From NCBI GenBank assembly GCA_036365455.1, contig JAWQUS010000002.1:1488001-1552000 (forward strand): 64,000 nucleotides of DNA, written 5' to 3'. Positions 29,407 through 41,500 of the stretch are shown in pieces (positions within the stretch are counted from its first letter, which is position 1; every line of letters begins with the position of its first letter). Source of the stretch: Macrosoma leucophasiata. Lineage: Eukaryota; Arthropoda; Insecta; Lepidoptera; Hedylidae. The position numbers and the translations under genes were made by a program. The notes under the pieces are model-generated. The model saw nothing but the letters and a program-made list of their open reading frames with translations. It did no database searches and was not told where the DNA came from.

Positions 29407-32265
29407 TCCGCCGCCGCACACCCTCGCTTCTCCGACTATGTCGTCTACTGAGGCCGCTGGGTGTGTTAGTGTAACATAGACTACCGGTCCACGACCGAAT
29501 GTCTCTTCATGGGGACAATCTGTGCGTTAATCTCCCGGGTCCGTCGACCGAACGTGTAGCCCCATTTTACGGGGCCATTTTGAACTAAATTTTTAGTTTG
29601 CGTCGTAGCTTAGCTTCAGTCGTTCGAGCGTTTAATTGTTGTGGGAGATTGTCTGATGTATAATTTAATTATTCGAGAGGTGTAATTGATGTGTTCGGTT
29701 GCTAACTGTTCTGTACTTAATAACGACACAGTACAGATATGAACAGTATGGAAACTACGTTCGAAACGGCGCATCGACGCTCGTGTAGGGAGAGAGTAGC
29801 GAGAACTGCAGCACCGCGAGAACCGCTTAAGGGCTTTATCTATGCGCATGTTTGTGTGAATGTGCCGTTTCGAACGTTTTGTACGTAGTGTCCATCCTGT
29901 TTATATTTGTACTGTGATAACGATGTTGGATCGCAAAGAAAATCATGATTTTGATAATTAATGTATTTAGAATGATCGATAAGTGGAAAGCATTGAATCG
30001 GTCTCGAATGTGGCGAAATGCCTTGGACAGAGCTTTCAATGAAGTGGAACCATCTAGATACGAGATTTTGAATAGAATTGGCAAAGCGATCTGCTGAAGT
30101 GCCTGTATTCCAAACGTAATTATAATGATATTGATAAGAACCAAGACAAATTGGCTAGATTATGGTTGCAATTGAAGAGTGCAAGACGACAGGTGCTTGA
30201 ACTACCACCAAAATTATTTGAGCAAATATTCTTGCATCATGTGTTTTGTCTCGATTTTAATAAATAAACGAGTCTAAATTCATAATATTCGTAACATGAC
30301 TGTTGTACATGTACCATGGTTGATTTACTCTACATCAGCCGTCGACCAAGTCTTTCAAAGGAACAGTTCAATTATATTAATATTTAGTATTAATTCGGCT
30401 TGTAATATGTAGTTGTAAATTAGTGTAGTGCTTAGTGAGTTGGGTCACAAATCTCCGGTCGTTAGTGTGTTGCGAGCGGGACTCGTGTCACGTTGTTATA
30501 TTTTGTTCGCATTTCGATTTTTTTTTATTGTAGCACTACAAATTCTGAGTGAGGTGTAAATTTGTCCGAATTCTATACATTCATTGATATTGATTCATGT
30601 TAAATATAAACATGCATTTAAGTGAAAACAACTCAGATTTAAAACGCATTTAGAATTCAAAGATTTTAAATAATTTTCACTATCAATTGAATTTACAGTG
30701 CTCAACAATAAATATTGCACATTGAGCCTAGGAAGGAGACTTCGGCTTATTTCGGGTCTGTATAGCGTTCTCTTTTGCACCCTATCTATTTGATGTTTAT
30801 CGACCATTTTGATCAAGTTTTGGCCAATCCCTGACTGTCAGTGCTTACGTAGGCAGTGTGCAGCAGAGATAACGCTCTACGAAGCCGAAACGAGCCGATC
30901 GTCTCTTTCGTAGGCTCGATGTGCATTATTAATTGTTGAGTGTATGTTATTATCCCATGTTTCGGTGTCTAGTGTAGTTGTTGAAACCTTTTTTGTTGTC
31001 AACGTGAATGGTTTAGTTTGTATTTGAACAGCTTTAATTTCCATTTATAAAATCACCTTTAATCATAACTAATTCACATACAAGGCTTTTTTTTTTCATT
31101 ATAAGATTATTTTGTGATAAAATTGCCAACAATGTAACAAACAACCAATGCAAACTATATTTTTTCAAGGAAGATACATTTATTTTGTCATTGTTTTCCA
31201 ATAGCAGTAATCCAAATAAAAAAGTACAAGTGCCTGATAGCAAGAGTAAATATCTATGGTATGAATTGCATAATTTGAAAACAAAACTATATGAAAGGAA
31301 GAATATGCCAAGTCTGGAAAATTCGATTTTCTTTCAAATATAATGAAGTTTTCAAAATTTCTGTTTAAAGATTACCGGTATATTTAAAAAAAGTACAACT
31401 GTGATTTGTTTTTATCAAATTCAAAATAATAAGCTTCATGAGAACCATTTTAATATTTCAAAGCTTCCTGATTAGGATCAACTATGGAAAATAAAATGGT
31501 TGCTTGTCAACAATTGACTGTTACTGAAAATGTAATGTTGTGCCTCAAAATACTTGTGCCCATTGAAAAATCAATAGTATTACATATTTACCAAGCAATA
31601 ATAATTATTGTAAGTCTGTATTATAATAGAACACATTGAAATTAGTGGAAGAATTAAATATTGATGTACTGCGATTCGAACTATACTGGTTAAAGCATAA
31701 AGTAAAATTATTGTAATATATATAATTTATTTCATGAATTGTAATTGAATATTCTAAATCATATATTTCTTGTTCCAATAACTTAACAGTGTTCTAAAGT
31801 TCATTTTTTTGGCTAAAGAAAAGGCTTACACAATGTAGAAATAGAATTTAGGTTGTAGCCACGATTACATTATGATTATTGATAAAAAAAAATATAATTT
31901 AGAATTTCCTTATATAAATTTTGTATCCTCCAATGGGGGCTTGTTCTGTTTTACTAAATTGTATGTTTAATTCTCACGTAAGGAAATATATAGTAGTTTG
32001 AACTGTTGCCAGGCTCAAGTTTGCGTATTTTGTATCATTGAATTGGCAACACTGAGAAATTAATTGTTGCTATGATCAAACTGCATTCCTATAGGAGCAT
32101 AATACATTTAAAAGTAGTGATTTTTTAATATAAGTTTGTTGGTATTCAATTTTTGTTTTTTTTTCTTTCCCTGGTAATTTTGTCGCTGATTATTTATTGA
32201 TGTAATTTATAAGTTTTATATTAATTTATATTGTAGTGAATAAAGCACCAGTAAAATGTAATGAG
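29407..32265 (+). other. Acf1 3' UTR and tail-to-tail gap
   Basis: No conserved coding stretch is seen. Candidate poly(A) signals on + are AATAAA at 30259-30268 (two overlapping) and at 32239-32244. If the last is used, the 3' UTR is about 2.8 kb and contains the mariner-type MITE at 30694. The opposing gene has a - strand AATAAA at 32395-32400, leaving about 130 bp between the two ends. Confidence 0.5.
30694..30944. mobile_element. Palindromic mariner-type MITE, copy 2
   Basis: The ends are tacagtgctcaacaa and ttgttgagtgta. The inside shares agagataacgctctac and cgagccgatcgtctctttcg with the copy at 23003 in inverse order, so it is the same family, here inside the presumed Acf1 3' UTR. Confidence 0.75.
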
Positions 32266-32394
32266 TTTTTATTTTAAACTATGCCTTTATCCAGATTTCT
32301 CAAGATTAAACAACTGTACAATAATAATAAAATTAAATATGGTATTGGGTTAATAAATATGATTTAAACTAAACACCATTTAACTAACTCACAT

Positions 32395-32400
32395 TTTATT
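32395..32400 (-). terminator. Poly(A) signal of the small - strand gene
   Basis: AATAAA on - lies 58 bp past the TAA stop at 32458-32460. It is the nearest canonical signal. Confidence 0.6.
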
Positions 32401-32457
32401 TGCTTACAACATAAATTACTCCATACATGATTTTAAAAGATAACTCGTAGAATGGAA

Positions 32458-34514
32458 TTAGTGGTGCTCCTGTGCTTCCTTCCTCCTCATCTCTGCCCAT
32501 TTGCTCACATTCTCAGGAGAGTTGGCTGGAATAGAAAAATTGATTAGTATTAATAAATTCAATTAATCTATCAAAATTGAATTTGATATTTACAAGGCTT
32601 TACACATTTCTTGTTCGATTTTGGAAGTGTGAAACTTTATTATTTTAAAATTCTTAAGTATAGAGCAAAAAACATTTGGGTCTTTGTATGTATGTTTGTA
32701 ACATTTTCACACAAAAACTACTGCAACAATTTCATAAATTCTTTCAATTAATTGCACCTGTGCAAAGCGGGGATGAGCCACAAGTAACAGATAAAGAGCA
32801 TTGATTGTATCTGTTGTAAGTCTATAATATTAATTAAGGAGTTATAAAAAAACTAGCCAAGAAAACTTACATATAATAATTAGGTGGTCACAGAGACCAA
32901 CTAAATCATTCTAGCTAGTTTCAAGGTGATTGGATTATTATCCTGACTATAATGAGTCTCCATAAGGCAGTACTTTAATTTTGTAGTCAAGGATGGGGTT
33001 AATTCCCATCGGCCACCCCGGTGGTCGTTAGTTTCATCCTCACCTCATCATCCTCATTTCATCCTCAAGAAAACGACACCCATGACGAAAAAGTTGACAA
33101 ATTGTCAAATTAAAAATATGTCACTTAAGTCAATTTTCAACTATCGGTACCTAACGTCCGATGCGAAATGAGAATAAATTGCATTGCAGTATAACTATGA
33201 AGGGGGCAAATGAAAGTAATGACCACCGGGGTGGCCGATGGGAATAAATGAAGGATAGGTACTTAATTAAAAAGCGAAACAATTAACCCTAGAAGCCTAA
33301 TCTATTACGGACGTACACAAAGCCTTAATATACATCTCAGAGGCGTGTATAAAAGCCCCTATGTTAGGTTTATTAATTAATTATTATTTTTATTATTAAG
33401 CAGAAATTTGAATTTGGAATATAAACTAAAAATAAAACGACACTGTTATATTAAATTAATTATAACTATAATCACAGTTATTTATTACAGCAACAAAAAC
33501 AATGTGCATAAATTTAAACAAAAAAAATAACTTCTTGAAATTCAACTAAAAATTATGTAATTTTTTTAGATTATATTTTTTTTTACGCTAATTATTTATT
33601 CATAGAGCAAACATTACTACTGATCAGACTTTGAAAGACTAGCTTAACTTTAGGAGCAGTATAGTATCTAAGTTAAAAGTTACACACACTAAACATACAC
33701 CTCGCAGGCGTGCAACACTTCAATAAATCAAAAATGGCGGGACTTATCTTAACGATATGAGCACCGTCCTCTAGCTCCCGTCGGCTACTGAGGTAACAAA
33801 AGAGCACAACACGCTAGCTACAACCGTTAGAAAGAGATAAACGATATTCGAATGCGTGTACACCTCGCAGGCGTAGATTAGGCTTCTAGGGTTAAGAAGA
33901 GTGTAAGAAGTATTGGCAAATAAGAATTGTGCCCCTAGTGCTCACCACTAGGGGTACTAATTCTTATTTGCCAATATTAGTGCTCATCACTAGCCCCTAA
34001 ATACAAGACTCAAAGAGAAAAACATAATACAAAAATCCCTATTTTTCTGTTGGGAAATAAAGATGGCAAACAACTGCCGTTGCAAGTGACACATGCAGCC
34101 TATAGATGTGCATCTAAAAAAAAAGCAGATGTATGGTCACCGCTGAACCCTTATCTGTTGTCTCCATCTGGACTAGACAGAAACACAATAGTGCTGAACA
34201 CTACCATTTGGCAGAAGATAGTGTAAATATCTATTTGAAATTTTGTGTTTCAGTCATCAAAACTGAGATCAAAAAAAAAGATGCAGATGAATTGAGAACC
34301 TCCTCCTTTTTTCGAAGTCGGTTAAAAAGGTATTGGCCAAGTAATATTTACCCATTTTGTGGATCTTGTAGAAGACAGGAAGAGTGAGGGCAAGCCCGAC
34401 ACACCAATAGCGCCAGATCCACTGGTTCTGGATGTAGTGCTTCATCGGGAACTGTGCTATCTTCGCGGACAGCGTGTAGGGGAACTTCATAGGGCGCGAC
34501 GGCGTCTCAGACAT
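32458..34514 (-). CDS. Small single-pass protein, probably mitochondrial (76 aa, two coding exons)
   Basis: Coding exons are 34352-34514 and 32458-32525 (complement), joined GT-AG in phase 1 (ATGG|gtaaat ... ttccag|CC). The protein begins MSETPSRPMKFPYTLSAKIA, then QFPMKHYIQNQWIWRYWCVG, LALTLPVFYKIHKM, and ends ANSPENVSKWAEMRRKEAQE-HH. One membrane segment (about residues 32-48) lies between a basic N-terminus and a charged C-terminus, as in small accessory subunits of respiratory complexes. It may be an insect complex IV-type accessory subunit, but that is a guess. The exons are tiny, so automated prediction may miss the second one. Confidence 0.75.
33003..33244. mobile_element. Palindromic MITE with TAA target
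   Basis: The ends are ttcccatcggccaccccggt and accggggtggccgatgggaa, near-perfect inverse. TAA flanks are at 33000-33002 and 33245-33247. It lies in the intron of the small gene and fits PIF/Harbinger. Confidence 0.8.
33287..33891. mobile_element. piggyBac-type non-autonomous element (605 bp)
   Basis: The ends are ccctagaagcctaatcta and tagattaggcttctaggg. TTAA lies on both sides (33283-33286 and 33892-33895). CCCTAGAA next to TTAA is the piggyBac signature. The subterminal words acacctcgcaggcgt are repeated inside (about 33700 and 33860). No transposase is present. Confidence 0.85.
33905..33980. repeat. Near-perfect 70-bp hairpin
   Basis: attggcaaataagaatt, then gtgcccctagtg, a ctca loop, ccactaggggta and aattcttatttgccaat. 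It is a long DNA or RNA hairpin immediately beyond the piggyBac-type element. It has no flanking duplication that I can see and its origin is unknown. Confidence 0.75.
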
Positions 34515-35199
34515 TGTGACTGATTATATTCTGCGGAAAAACACATGTATACACCTTCAAATTATTATGTAATGGAGGTTGTTCCTCACGTACAAAGTTT
34601 TGGTTTGGGTATATTGACTTATGTACTTTGTATATGATTTTGATAGCTTTAACAGGATAAACTCGATGATTTTGCAGTTCAAAAGTCTCAATGAAAGTCG
34701 AAAAAAAATATTTTTTCTTATTCTAACCTGCGCAAATTGACGTCCAAAAAATTGATCACAGAATAAAACACAGACCAACTAAAATTTGTGGAGAACTCAG
34801 AACACAGCACAGACTAATAATGGAGAATATTGGAGAATGAAGGGTGACCAACTTAAGAAACTCAGATTACATCACAGGACTCACAGGTTACAGATTATCA
34901 CCACGGTATAGCAATAAAGTCGGTGTTTTCTGCACTGCACTTCAATTGGTGATTGGCATGGCATGGCCTTTTTGCGTTAGTGAAACGGCGTTGGGGTCGA
35001 AATGTGGAACGCAGCCATCGAATCAGATTTATTACATCTGGCATCACTGTTGTCAGCTTGTCTTATTTAGTGTCACAAATGTCAGTTTTCTAAGCAAAAA
35101 TTGGTAAAATGTCAACTTGTTTTGTGGTGTTGGTGTCGCATTCACGTTAGATGTAAAATTTAATAAAAATCAAAAGTATTGACAATATAATGTGTGACA
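34515..35199. promoter_or_regulatory. Head-to-head promoter region of the small gene and the kinesin gene
   Basis: On -, an acceptor (ttccgcag|, exon end at 34530) and a donor (gcgcag|gttaga, exon end at 34728) suggest a 5' UTR intron at 34531-34727 for the small gene, so its start site is upstream of 34728. The kinesin ATG is at 35200. The transcription starts are therefore within about 450 bp of each other. No TATA box was recognised. Confidence 0.5.
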
Positions 35200-35246
35200 A
35201 TGGCCTCGGTAAAAGTGGCTGTAAGGGTTCGCCCGTTCAATCAAAG
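35200..35246 (+). CDS. Klp98A: Klp98A exon 1 (start)
   Basis: ATG at 35200 in context gacaATGg begins [15 protein letters not shown]; donor ag|gttagt (phase 2). VAVRVRPFN is the beta-1 strand of kinesin motors, so this is the true N-terminus. Confidence 0.88.
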
Positions 35247-38200
35247 GTTAGTGCCTATTTACGTTATCGGGAGCATACCTAATACTAATGTTGATCGACG
35301 TTTTCTTTGCAATACTTTGCATTATGACAATGGTAATCAGCCAAACAGTCCTTGTGTATTGTGCTAAAAAAAGCGCATTGCGACAGGTTCGGCGACTTCA
35401 ATTGGGGAGATATAGGGTAATATCTGTGTGGAGCGATGTATTATTTTTGAAAGTACAAAAAGGCAATGATGTCATGATGAGCGAGTGACTTTCACGGTCC
35501 GGTTGCATTTGGAGCAAACTGTACCTGTGGAGCATTTGAATGAAAGTTGCCGAAAAAAAAATGCAAAAAGCCGAGTGACCTAGTTTCTGTGGGCTGCTGA
35601 GGGGAGCTTGTGAATGATGATCGATTACCTCGGTATTTATCAATGTTTACCAACAGACGCGTGCCAAACAGGTTCTTCATTCACTTTGTTTACAATGACA
35701 TTGTAATGAGTTCCTTTCACCACTCCTCAACAATGCACTTGGTGTAAATATAGGGCTTTATAACTTACCCTTAAATTTTAAGAACATGATATGTTTAGAA
35801 AGGATCATGCCAAGATTTGTACAGAAAAATTAAAAAAAGGTTCACAGTAAATCAGCATGGAAACATTATCCAGTGAACCTAATCAACATTTCCTGATACT
35901 TAAAATATTTTTAACTCTCCAGGATAAAAAGTCTGAAATCGAACTTTAGTATGGAGTGCTTCTACTGTTGTTAGGAAAGACGATTTTTATTCTGGTGATT
36001 TAAAAATAGTTAAAAAAGTAAAAATAGTAGAAAATGTTCTTTAGGTTCCCTAGATAATATTTCTAATCCGTTTTACCTTGTACCTTTTTCCAACTTTTTT
36101 TATACAAATCAATGTATGAAACTTGCCATGATTCTTTGTGTAATTAGATATCGGTCTAAAAGATAACACCATTATCAAACTTGTTTCTTTTGTCCTTCAA
36201 AATTTTAAACTTAAATGAGATAATGGACAAATCTTTCAAACTGTTACTTAATTTAGAACACAATACCTACAATAATAGAAGTAGGTGAGCACAGTCTTAA
36301 TAAGGAAATATTTACTGGGCTTGCTAAGTCTATGCTTTAATTTATGCAATACCTTATCAATTTCTATTCCAATCATGACATGTACATAGTCATAAACGAA
36401 ATCTAAGCTATGTTTAATGTGGCTCAATATGAAAAAAAAATAGATGTTTCCCGCAACTTCGTCTGCACGGTCTTTGATATTGCTACAAAAAGTAACCTTT
36501 CTCATTAAATATATCCTTTTTCAGTGTTCAAATTATCTGCATTTAAAATTATATCATAATCGGCTCAGCAGTTTGGTTGTAAAATAAAAACAGACAGACT
36601 GACATGATAACTTTCATATTTATAAGATAAGTATGGACAAAGGAGGTTTCCGACACCATATTCTTATCTCAGCATTCGAAAATATATTTAAATTGTAACC
36701 AACTGTATCTTTAGCTCCTGGAGCTATATCAACAATTAAATAAAGTTTATGTTTATGGCTACTGACCCTAAATTGCATTTCCGCTATCAGTGTTATTATA
36801 AATATCTTATCAATTACCTATATCTTGATAATAAACAAGAGTCTTACTGTATCATTTTTATCTGAATGTATACATATTAAAATGATATGGCAGAAGGAAA
36901 ATATCATAATTAATTTATATAATGAAGGTGGAAAACAAGCATGCAGCTCACATTGATGTTAAGTGATGACTGCAGCCTATAGACACCCACACAAAGACCA
37001 AGGTCAAAATGCAGATGCGTTACCACTCCTGAGACCTAAGGTGTTATGCCCCTGTGCCGGAAATTACAGGGCCGTACATTACCACCTGACTGGAAGATGA
37101 TAGTGCCGAAAACTAACATTTAGCGATAAGTATATTAGGTAAAGCGGTGGTGCCTATGGCCGCGAGCTCCGTCACTGGAGCTCTACCCCCAGTAGTGTAT
37201 GTCTTATGTACTTAAATATTTGTTTTTGCGCATGTATTTCAAAGTTTGTTTCTTTTCAGGGAGAAAGATATGAATGCAAAGTTAATAGTACAAATGGAAA
37301 ACAAGAAAACAAGGCTGCTCACTGTAAAAGTAAGTAATCATTATCATATTTAATTGTGAATTTATACATTGTAGACATTACAGTTACTTAAACAGTTTAT
37401 ATTTCTAATTAGTTTCAAATAACCTCATTTTACATTCTTAAAAGTATAACAGTTGTTTGTAACTAATATATTATAATTTATTTAGGTATGGCTGTTAAAA
37501 CTTGATTAAAACAGTAATTATTAAATCTCATTTTATAAATTTAATTATTAGAGTTAGATTCTACATTGTTTTTTTTAATGTAACGGAAGTAGCAAACAAG
37601 CATGTAGTTCACATTGATGTTAAGTGATGACTGCGGCCTATAGACACCCACACAAAGACCAAAGTCAAAATGCAGATGCGTTACCACTCCTGAGGCCAAA
37701 GGTGTTATGCCCCTGTGCCGGAATTTACATTACCACCTGACCGGAACACGATAGTGTTGAACACTACCATTTAGCGGCAAGTATATTAGGTAATATACTT
37801 GCCGCAGATGCTAATGGCTGTTTCTTAAATAGCCATACACTAATGCCTGTTTTCGCCATCGAACCCACAAACGTCCCTATCTAGGTTCTCTAAGCTAAAG
37901 AGGCCCCTAAATCGTACGTGCCGTTGCACACCCACACACCCAGACCCGAAACAAATATCTGTAGGTCATACAAACATTTGTCCTGATGCGGGCATCGAAA
38001 TCGAACCCACGACTAACGGATCAAGCGGTCGTCACACACCACTGGACCAACTGCCGTGCCCTGAACCTACGTTTACCGGTAGAATTAACAGTATAGTACG
38101 TATAATCACGTAGTGGCGACATTGTCCGCTTGAATGCTAATTCCATAGCAGTTATGTGTGTGACGTAATGGGCTTTTAGCGTAGGTAAGTGTGGGCAAAC

Positions 38201-38483
38201 GGGAAATTAGCAATAGTGCAGTGCAGTCAATAATGAAGCTAATATGACATGATATCATTAAAAAATTGCGATATTCTTTGATATTTACCTACTGTTATTT
38301 AGTACTAACTGTCCCCGCGACTTCGTCCGCGTGAGAATTTATAATTGTTCAGCATCTACCCGGACGAAGTCGTTGTCGAAGCTAGTATAAAAGTAACCTA
38401 AGTTACTCCTTATTACATCAGCTATCTGCCAGGGAAAGTCCCGTCAAAATCGGTCCAGCCGTTCCCAAGATTACCCCCGCCAA

Positions 38484-38514
<31 letters not shown>

Positions 38515-41500
38515 TTGTAAAAAATGTTGTTTTGGTATATGTACTCGTATACGCCGTTCGTTCGCGTACGCCGTTGACCACCACCTTGAAACGGCTAAGC
38601 CGGTCCTACTCTTTCTGACGGAGACACAAATATCCTCTCCACTTGACCAGCGTTCCTTACTTAGCCCGGCTATACTCTGGATAACACTTTCGTTCGCCGC
38701 GCCGGGGTATGTCTGTATGTCCGAGAGGAAGTCTGTTGTCGCCGTCTTGACCATTTTGAAGACAAAGACCTGTTGCTATTGTGGGCACGCGTGGATTAAT
38801 AATAAGATTAATAATAATAATAATAAGCCCCCTAAAATCCTACCTTACGTCCGTGTCGACCATCTGACCACGTGGGGGGCGGACAACGCGCACGACTGAA
38901 ACTTACGCGGCTAACAAGGCAAAGATAAACCCATGAAAATGGAGACTCGACAAATGAGAAAACTGAGAGGGCCGCTACCCGGGGGCGATCGCCGGGGCAC
39001 ACCTGGAGCTGACGCTGGGTGTTCCAGCATACGAACCGTCAGCGGTGAGGAGTTGAGCAGGCGGGCTCCCACCGACAAATATGCCACAGCCGACATTACT
39101 GGAGTCACACACAGACAGACAGACAGTAGAAGTAATAGCCCTTTTGAACCATACAGTCCAAGCACAGCGTCGTATGTACCATCACTACAGACGTCACCAT
39201 TATCAACCGGACATATGAGTCCGCTACCACCAGCCCTGGATGTTGCGCAGGAGGCGAATGCCTTCTTACCTGCGTCCACCAAGGCCGGTAAAGCAAGAGT
39301 GCGTATGAAATGGAGTGAGGAAGTAAACCTATTTATCATGCGCACTTATTACCAAATTACTAAGCTTGAAACAGATTTCACAATTTGGAGGAAGAAGCTG
39401 CACGAACTTTTCACAGAAAAATACCCAAGTGTCAGTGTATCACAACAACGAATTTCAGACCAAAAAAGAGCAATAGAGAGAAATAAACTACTATCACAAA
39501 ACATACTAAACAAATTGAAGGAAGAAATAAGGAAACAGCTGATAGACGAAGAAGCTAATAGGGACCCAGTACAAGACACTAATAACATTATCCCAAATAT
39601 ACCTCCATTCTCACAAACACCTTCAACCGTGATAACACCACACCATGATATTTTAAGCATGCAAACTTCTCAAGTAGGTACTCAAACACAATCAATGACT
39701 GTACTACTAGAAAACGATGTTGAAATACTAGACTTTACTACCTCAGAATCACTCGTGATTCTAAATCTATTACAAGAAATTAAACCACCAAACTTAAATA
39801 TAGTCCTAAACTTGCTGAACTTATTAACTTCTTTAACCAGGACGTTCTTTTAGAATATATTTCACCAGATATGCAACTCACCGACTTACACACAATAACA
39901 TACTGCACAGCTTTAGTTATCTCAGAACAGCTAAACTACAAAATTACACACAATGTAGAGAATAGGAGACATAAGGAAAAGTTCAAACCTCCTTGGCAAA
40001 GAAGATTAGAGGATGATATAACAAAACTTCGAGCAGATATAGGAAAACTAAGTCAATACATTAACAATAACAGATCTAAAAAAGTTGTGAACAGAGTAGA
40101 AAAAATATTCAGAAATGTAAAGACACATACACAACATGAAAATAATAATAGGAAACCAGAAGAATTCTTGGACACTCTCAAACAAAAGTTGGCATTGAAA
40201 GCTCATAGACTTAAAAGGTACAAAAAATCACAACAGAGAAAGAACGAAAATACTGTTTTTGCTACGAATGAGAAACAGTTTTACAGAAATTTAATGAAGC
40301 CTGAGATCGATACACAAAATGACAACACAGAAATACCAACAACCGAACAGTTAGAAGAATTTTGGTCCAACATATGGGAAGATCAAGAACAGCACAATGA
40401 TGAAGCTTCCTGGATAAACGAGGAACAACAAGGGTGGAACTCAATAGAGGAAATGGAATTCACAGAAGTTTCTGAAGATGAAATAACTAGTATCACGGCA
40501 GGACTACACAATTGGAAATCACCAGGCATTGACAAAATTCACAACTTTTGGTACAAAAAATTAACATGTTTACACAAAACCATGGCTGAAAATTTGACTC
40601 ACATTATACTTGGTAAACAAAATGTACCCGAATTCATTACAACAGGAATCACATACATGCTCCCTAAAACTAATTACTCTTCACAACCATCCCAATACAG
40701 ACCAATAACATGCCTACCTACAATATACAAAATCTTAACATCAGCCATCACCAAGAAGATCAATTCGCATATTGAACAAAATGGTATAATAGCAGAAGAA
40801 CAAAAAGGATGCAGACGGGGACATATGGGTTGCAAAGAACAGCTCATCATCGATTCTACAATTATGAAACATGCTACTACTAGAAACCGAAATTTACATT
40901 GTACATATATAGATTATAAAAAAGCATTTGACAGCATACCACACTCTTGGCTAATACACATACTAAAAATATACAAAATTAATCCCTCAATAGTTAACTT
41001 TTTGCGCACCGTTATGTCTCAATGGAAAACTACGCTTCAATTAAACTGCCAAAGTAAGTCCATCACTACACGACAAATATATATTAAAAAAGGAATCTAC
41101 CAAGGTGACTCTCTAAGTCCTTTGTGGTTCTGTCTTGCTCTGAATCCGCTATCACACCAACTACATAACGATCGGGCAGGATACCGATTGAAATATAACA
41201 ATACTGAATCAACAATCTCCCACCTTATCTATATGGATGATATTAAATTATATGCGAGAAATGAGAAAGAAATGAAAAAACTTATAGATACAACTGCAAA
41301 ATTTAGTAAAGATATAAAGATGCAATTTGGACTAGATAAATGTAAGACTGTTCACATCATAAAAGGCAAAATTCAACCCGGTGATTATGAAGTCAATGAT
41401 ACAGATAAAATAACAGCCATGGAACCGATTGACCTCTATAAGTACTTAGGATTTCAACAACTCAAAGGTTTAGATCACACTACAATAAAACAAACACTTA

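Noticed and set aside
38717..38899. A short frame before the LINE with a CCYCGH pattern as an extra zinc finger.
   Set aside because: It runs through the TAA microsatellite (a run of N and K codons), so it crosses the insertion boundary and is accidental.
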